Source: Calvatia gigantea (Eukaryota; Basidiomycota; Agaricomycetes; Agaricales; Lycoperdaceae). Taken from it: a DNA stretch of 64,000 nucleotides. Made by a program: the position numbers and the translations under genes. Position 1 is the stretch's first letter; each line of letters starts with the position of its first letter. The notes beneath the pieces were generated by a model. It saw nothing but the letters and a program-made list of their open reading frames with translations. It was not told the DNA's origin and did no database searches. The stretch lies in NCBI GenBank assembly GCA_025093985.1, contig JACAAK010000003.1, forward strand, positions 1,922,001 through 1,986,000. The letters run 5' to 3'. Shown here piece by piece: positions 58,201-64,000 of this stretch.

Positions 58201-60045
58201 TCAGTTAGTTTTATTTTCCCCAGCAAAGATTGTTTTCTCAAAAGCCTCCTCCGCTTCAGCTTTTGCAACCTTTTTAATCAACTTGACCTGTTCCGCTACT
58301 CCTCTTAGAACACCCAAGACTTCTTTGTTACCATCTACAAACCCAAACTCTGCGTAAACCAGACCCTGTTCCTTTGCAAATTCCTTGACAAGCTCACTTG
58401 CTTTTCTGAGGTTGTGCCGCGGGAGTCGGGGAAATAGATGATGAGTTACTTGTAGATGGAGTCCGCCATGGATGAAAGCAATGGAATCCTGACAGATTAC
58501 ATCCGTGGTGGTTCGCATCTGGCGGTGCGGGAATGATTCTGTTGGGCCAAGGTCGGCTGTAGACATGGTAAAGTGTGATAGCACGATCTGTGCATAACTT
58601 TGTTAGCAAAAGGAAACCAACAGCAAAGGGGTAGTACCTGGACATGGAGTGGGCTTGTAACAGCATGGCTTACGAGGAGGTAAGCCAAGGCCTTTTGCCA
58701 GGAACCGCAGCCGTAAAGAACAGCGCCGAACCAGGACCAGAAGAAAACGAGACCGGTAATTTCGAGCCAGAAAGCCCACCGACCGCCACGGGCACGCTTG
58801 GTGTCCCAAAACTTCTTGAACAAGAAGCCGTAAGAGTTCGCGTATAGATTGAATCGCGCAAACATCATGACGATGTAAAAAAGTTTATGCTGGATAGCAA
58901 TTGTGATCTTGGCAAAACGGTCGTAGCGCATGATGCGCTTGTAGTAAGAAGACCAGAGAGAGGAGGAAAAGACGGGTGAGATAGCAAAAAAGGGGAGGTG
59001 TTCGATGTCAGGATCACTGGAAAAAAAAACAGGAGGTTATCAGCCTTCTGGGGTTCTCGTATCCGTTGTGGTACTTACTGCGAGGGGTGGTTGGTTACGA
59101 CTGATTAGCAATAAGGGAAAGCGTTAAATCGGTGAAAGAAGATCCATAAGAGAAAATTTGGCTTACGATGATGAACGTTGTGATTCTACAACCATTTGAA
59201 ATGTGATTAGCCTTATAACGGCCAACGTAGCGGTAGCATCCACGTACCTGCACCCACCAACCAATGCTGAGGCCGCCAATGAAGTCGGCTATGAGGATGG
59301 CTAATATGCGATCAACCGCCCAGTTGTGTGTGACGCCCATATGTCCAAGATCATGAGCGCTAAAGACGAGCTGATGCCACATCAATCCGAGGAATACTGA
59401 GCTGGTAATCAACCAGTTATGGGAATAGGCGTATGCGGAGATACCGGCCAGCAGTGTATAGCGGAGAACTTCAGGGCCATATCCAGTCAAATAAGGTGTT
59501 TTGTATAGGCCGGCGTCGACTATGCGTTTATGAAGTTTGCGATACGCAGTCGAGTGACAAGCCTGGACTTTTAGCGAGAGGTTGGTAGGAGGAGGCGCGA
59601 GGGTGGCGAGAGTGAGTGCATGTGACTGGAACGTGATATCCTTATCCACAAGGAGAATTTGAGAAGAAGGTGAAAGTTGGGTATTTTCCGTTGACCGGAC
59701 AGCAGTGGCCTCTTGAAACCACTCTGATTTTCCATCCGGGTTGAGCTTGCGAACCCAGCCAGACATGATCGGGGGGACGAGAGGTTCCCAAATATTTTCT
59801 ACGAGTTCAACTCGACCGATGGAGAAGCGTTTAACCATCTTGAGGGTATCATCGGAGTGATATGCTTCTATTTCGTCCGTGGCATCCCTCCCAACGAAAT
59901 GAAGGAGAGCGAGGCTACCGCCGGGATGAGCGTCGAGCCAGGACTGGGGTATACGAAGGAGGAGGTTATGGTATATAATGAGGTGGTCACCAGCAAGGAT
60001 GCGTGCGGCGACGTCCTGTCGAGTGGAGAGGGTTGTTGCCCCCAT
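58201..60045 (-). CDS. Cytochrome b5-fused fatty acid / sphingolipid delta-8 desaturase
   Basis: Multi-exon gene, start chosen at 60045 (MGATTLSTRQDVAARILAGD); an upstream in-frame ATG at 60114 adds an unlikely 23 residues. The N-terminal cytochrome b5 domain has the haem motif AHPGGSLALLHFVGRDATDE. The membrane desaturase domain shows the three histidine boxes: HDLGHMGVTH, HNVHH (on a tiny exon near 59166-59185) and QVTHH in place of HxxHH, diagnostic for front-end desaturases. NHPSHDPDIEHLPFF follows box 2. Proteins with this layout introduce a double bond at delta-8 of the sphingoid base or at a front-end position of fatty acids, in the endoplasmic reticulum. The delta-8 sphingolipid assignment is based on recalled family similarity. 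Confidence 0.88.
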
Positions 60046-60389
60046 CGTCCAAAGGGAATAGGAAACCTGGAAAGCGCGACGCGGAGAAGTCACGCCATAG
60101 TATTTGCTAAGCACTTAGCAAAATTAATTAATCATGAGCTGTTTCTGGCTGATAATAATTCTGACGTTGGGGCTGTGAAGACGGCTCACCTTCTCCACAG
60201 TCCAGCCATCAGTGCTCTCCGTCAAACTCGCTCTACTCATAACACCCCATTTCGCCGTCTCCCCTGAGCAGCTGGACCCGCGGATAATAATTGGCCAAAG
60301 CGTGGTATTTACTGAAGAGCAAGTGTCAGGTTCGGCCCGTCTTGGCGTGAGAACGCTGAGAAAAGCAACCTGAGCAACAGAGTCTAGAG
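60046..60389. promoter_or_regulatory. Divergent promoter region desaturase / Pal1
   Basis: 344 nt lie between the two start codons. No strong motif is visible. Assignment rests only on gene orientation. Confidence 0.4.
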
Positions 60390-61880
60390 ATGGCTGCAGT
60401 CCGTTCGCACTCATCATCACGACAGCATCCCCGCCCACAATCTCGTCCACGCTCAGCTCCCGATCCCTTCGTAGACCCTCCTACCTCCTCCAGGCATCGA
60501 CCTCCTCCTCCTCCTCCAAAACCAAAGCCGACGGTCAAAATGCCTGCCGCCGTGGTTAAGCCTACACCCCCCTCCAAGGACAACAATGACATTACCGAAG
60601 CTGTAAGGGACACTGTTATCGTCCGAAATCGCACAGAAAGCCCCAGAACAAGGGTGGGTCGTAGCCAGACCGCAGTGTAAGTTCTCCCCGCACTTGTTGT
60701 GTTTTTTTTTTTTTGCTTGATTACTCATACAACACGGATAGCAACCCATCATCCAATTCCAACTCCCGTTCAACCACCAAGAGGTCTCAATCACAAGATT
60801 CAGCTGGCATCACTGAAAAACAGAGGTCCAATGGTAAAGCCAGAGGCAAGAAAACCTCTCAGCATGCCGATGTTATTGACCGTTTGGATTTCACCGGTGT
60901 CGGTCGTATGTTCTTCCTCTCCTCTTGACTATCCCGAATTTGATCCTTAATCGATCAACTTTTTTCTTCTTCTAGTGTTCCATCATGATGGTCCCTTTGA
61001 TGCTTGTGCACCATCTCGCAACAAACAACACAATAAAGCCCCTCTATATGCGTGGGGCAACGTATCAGACCCAACCCGGTATGGCGATAGTGCATACCCC
61101 TCTGCCCACGCATATACTGCGTTTTCCAACGACTATCCTGAACCACCCAAGAAAAAGGTCGATGCGATAGCCGAGGCCTGGGGAATTCACGAACCTGAAC
61201 CTTATGAAGAGTTCTTTGCAGGTGGCGGCTCCACCCGTCTTGATGGTGACACACCGTCCAGTTCCATCTACAATGGCAGGGATTCGCACAATTCCAATTC
61301 GGCGTCTCGTACCAGCGCCCCGAAACGAGGCAAAGATGAAACGCAACAAGTTCAGGGTGCCAAAGAACAACGTCCTCGTGTCCCCAACCGTCGTTCACTC
61401 GTTCCACCTCCCCAACCAATACTCGTCCCCGAGTCATCCATAGACGGAAGTGATTCGGGTTCGCCCCCTGCCGCTTCCACCGGATTCCCAAAACGGCAGC
61501 GATCACTTATGCAAAGAATACGGAGGATGCGTGATTCCCCGAACGTGCCAGTCGGCCCGGAATACGAACAGCCACCCTCCCCTCGTTCCCCAATTGATCA
61601 ATTGCCGAATTCGCCTCGACCGACACACAAGTCCCAGAACTCTTTTCTCGGACGGTTGAGTGGGAAGTCACAGCCTCAAAACAGTGACAGGTCAGAGCCC
61701 TTCCTTTTAATCGATCCTCTGCCCAGTAACAAGGACCTCCCTCCGCCTCCAGCAGCAAGCGCCGCGAACTCGGGCGATAGTGCTCAGGCAGGAGTCCCAC
61801 AAGAATTTGGGTCACCTGGAATCGGTCGCAAGACAAGTATCATGAAGAAGATGGGAAAGGTGGTACGAGGGACCAGATGA
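60390..61880 (+). CDS. pal1: Pal1 family cell-morphology protein
   Basis: Three exons: 60390-60676, 60742-60902, 60976-61880; 450 residues. A basic, Pro-rich N terminus (SSRHRPPPPPPKPKPTVK) is followed by the Pal1 core: DVIDRLDFTGVVFHHDGPFD, ACAPSRNKQHNKAPLYAWG, then AIAEAWGIHEPEPYEEFFAG. The rest is disordered, Ser/Pro-rich, and ends with KTSIMKKMGKVVRGTR. In fission yeast Pal1 localises to growing tips and the septum and maintains cylindrical cell shape; relatives associate with endocytic sites. Phases agree at both introns, and the strongest family block spans the second intron, supporting its position. Start at the first ATG of the frame (MAAVRSHSSSRQ). Confidence 0.9.
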
Positions 61881-62382
61881 AGCTCCTCTCCTCATTAAAT
61901 GCCCTGGACCAGCACCCACCAGTGCTTTGGAATACTCAGGTCTTCACACACAGCTCCAGATGTCCTCTACCCACTCCCCTACCTGGCCTCCGTTACCCAC
62001 CTCTCCTTTCTTTGATGCTGCAAAATCTATGTATCTCCTTTGCTCTCCAGCCCCATATTTGTATATCCGTCCACATAGGAATCTCCCTATTGTTTATTCT
62101 CGCTCCCGGATCACCAGTTCTGTCCGTCCCTTTTTCTTTTTTTTCTCTTGTCCGGACTCAGGGGTTCAAATGTCCTGTCACTCTCAAGACGAAATTATTT
62201 TTGACCGATTAGCAGGATGTATTGTACCATTTTACCCATAACTTGTCTGTATCTCTTTTTCCTTTCGGTGTGCCTTTGACACTCTTTGCTTGGTTCTCTG
62301 TATAATACGTCTGGCAATCTATATTTTCCTTGGTATGAAATAAAACAATCGTGTTGACATCGTTCCACTCCGTTGTCCATAC
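61881..62382. other. Convergent 3' intergenic region, 502 nt
   Basis: Between the Pal1 stop (+) and the HIS7 stop (-). It is pyrimidine-rich with a T-rich stretch at 62130-62150. Probably two 3' UTRs; no gene seen. Confidence 0.4.
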
Positions 62383-64000
62383 CTACACAGGCACTCCCCG
62401 AACGCCTATGGCGGCATTTCGCAAGGCATCCTTCACTTCCGAAATACCGACCTCCTCTCGGTGGAAAATCCCAGCAGCCAAGGCAGCTTCGACGCCTGTA
62501 GCTCTGAATACGTCCACAAAATGGTCTGTAGTCCCTGCGCCACTACTCGCAACCACCGGGATCTTGACGCTCTTTCTCGCTAGATTAATGAGATCGAGAT
62601 CGAAACCGAGACCAGTGCCATCTCGATCAATGCTGTTGACAAGTATTTCACCCGCCCCTAGCTCTTCAACACCCCTAGCAAGCTCAACCACTGAGAGAGG
62701 TCGACTTTCGCGGCCGCCTGAAACAGTACATTGGTACCACCATGCCTTTCCACGTTCGTTGTCTGGACCATCTGGTTTGCCGTACACCACTTCTTCCTTG
62801 TACGGTCCATCGTAAATTTCTGGGTCGACGTAGACACGACGAGGGTCGATGGAAACCACAACAGCTTGCCGACCGTACGCGTGAGCGATGGTCTCAATCG
62901 CTCCTTTTCCTTTATCCCCGGTCGCTCGTAACCTCTCGACGGCATAAACAGCCTCGGACCCAATACTAACCTTGTCCGCCCCTGCACGGAAGTACGCCCC
63001 TGCCACCTCCAAAGCGGGACGTCTCGTCCCGTCGGGATCAACGGTATCTTTGATCCCACCACCAATTGTCAAAGGAACGAATACCTCCTCGGCTGCTGCA
63101 CGTACGACCGCGAGCATAGGTTGGTCTTGAAGGGGAGAATAACGGAAGGAGGTAATGTTGAGAAGGCAAATTTCGTCTGCACCTGCGGCGTAGTATTTCG
63201 CTGCTAGTGCGACAGGTTTTCCAAGGTTGCGGACTGCGCCGGCGGTATTGGCTGCCAAGGTCGATTTCTCGCGGACATCATATTGGTCGCCTTTGGTTAC
63301 GACTAGGTCACCTTGGTCATTGGCACGTACATCCATACATGCAATTATACGTTTGGTAAAGCGATGGTCTGGGGGTGGTGTGAGCGACACAGGGATACTG
63401 GGAGGGGCACCTGTGTGTGCGACTTCGGGTTTTCGGAGCCACTCATCAATCAGCCGTAAGCCTGCGATTCCGGACTTTTCAGGGTGGAATTGCGTGCCAA
63501 AGATATTGTTTTTGCGTACGGAAGAGACGAAAAGTTCGCGCCCATACTGTGTCGTCGCGTATGTCCAAGACATCGCTTCTGGGTATTTTTCAGGATCATA
63601 TCTTGCGCAGTAAGAGTGGACAAAGTAATAATACGATGACTCTTCGATTCCCTCGGAGTCGTCTTGGGGATTAAGCCGGTCAGAGGTATTCCAGCCCATA
63701 TGAGGCACCGATTTATCTGTATCATCGAACCGCGAGATGTGGCAGGGTATTACACCGAGCCCTCGAGATGGGGATTCGTCCGAGGACTCAAAGAGAACTT
63801 GCAGGCCAATGCAGATACCAAAATACGGACGTCCAGAGTTAATGTACTCGCGTAATGGCCCCAACAAGCCACGATCAGTCAAACGCTGGACAGCTGTCTC
63901 GAAGGCGCCGACGCCAGGGAAGATAAGGCTCTAAGATGTGTGAAACTTAGCTTGAGCAGGCGTGTGTAGTTTACGATAAGAATTATGAGACGAACGGTGG
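62383..64000 (-). CDS. HIS7: Imidazole glycerol phosphate synthase HIS7 (HisH-HisF fusion), 5' end outside window
   Basis: The visible exon 62383-63930 encodes 515 residues plus stop; a splice acceptor (CTTAG) at 63931-63935 shows that upstream exons continue beyond 64000. The first part is the glutaminase (HisH) domain: SLIFPGVGAFETAVQRL, PYFGICIGLQVLFESS with the nucleophilic Cys, and FGTQFHPEKSG with the His-Glu pair. The HisF cyclase barrel follows: KRIIACMDVRANDQGDLV with the catalytic Asp, GADEICLLNITSF, VPLTIGGGIKD, VSIGSEAVYAVERL, VVSIDPRRVY, NSIDRDGTG, VASSGAGTTDHF, ending GIRGVPV-like AIGVRGVPV. The fusion channels ammonia to make IGP and AICAR in histidine biosynthesis, linking it to purines. 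Fused HisH-HisF is normal in fungi and plants. Confidence 0.95.

Noticed and set aside
1..64000. CRISPR array, bacterial operon or riboswitch
   Set aside because: Spliceosomal introns and eukaryotic gene content throughout; no regularly spaced repeats.

Overview
This window looks like nuclear DNA of a filamentous basidiomycete, most likely an agaricomycete (mushroom-forming fungus). The genes are dense and on both strands. Nearly all are interrupted by many introns of about 45-75 nt with GT-AG ends, CTAAC/CTGAC-like branch sites and several micro-exons. The gene set is typical of fungi: NoxA, CAS1, Pal1, a BCK1-type MAPKKK, a GID-complex subunit and a HIS7 fusion. All gene models were spliced by hand from the sequence and by recalled family resemblance. 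Exon ends given as exact numbers keep the reading frame, but none is backed by transcripts.

Layout. 1-2133 (-): IQ-motif protein running off the left edge. 2516-7512 (-): BCK1-type MAPKKK. 7885-9083 (-): GID8. 9.1-11.1 kb: gene-poor. 11069-11866 (-): RRP15, divergent from 12098-15286 (+), an ankyrin/DIL-domain protein. 15664-17982 (+): rhomboid protease. 18496-21415 (+): CAS1-like acyltransferase. 22281-23561 (+): STS1/Cut8 proteasome tether. 23991-25929 (+): probable mitochondrial protein. 26-29.6 kb: gene-poor, with a degenerate REX4-like exonuclease. 29648-31293 (-): mitochondrial carrier, divergent from 31459-32465 (+), a RING-CH membrane E3. 32758-37836 (-): NUP170/NUP155 nucleoporin, divergent from a small orphan at 37968. 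39379-42189 (+): a second MAPKKK-like kinase with its domains in swapped order. 42984-45063 (-): NADPH oxidase NoxA. 45438-46284 (-): MAD2, divergent from 46475-49325 (+), TAF5. 49703-50772 (+): fungal protein of unknown function. 51162-53166 and 54144-56043 (-): tandem pair of single-pass, Ser/Thr-rich membrane proteins. 57079-57873 (+): ribosomal protein eL13. 58201-60045 (-): cytochrome-b5 fused desaturase, divergent from 60390-61880 (+), Pal1. 62383 to the right edge (-): HIS7.

The most interesting observation is the kinase at 39.4-42.2 kb. Two motif blocks that lie before the kinase domain in the BCK1-like protein are found in the same order after the kinase domain here, which suggests a circularly permuted MAPKKK. 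Other notable points are three GC-AG introns, micro-exons of 5, 10, 12, 13 and 15 nt, two genes whose first coding exon is only the ATG, a REX4 copy without its first catalytic motif, and several single-base frame breaks inside conserved genes. The frame breaks look more like assembly errors than biology. Several of the genes (BCK1-type MAPKKK, NoxA, Pal1, CAS1) belong to cell wall, polarity or surface biology, but nothing in the sequence shows that they act together.
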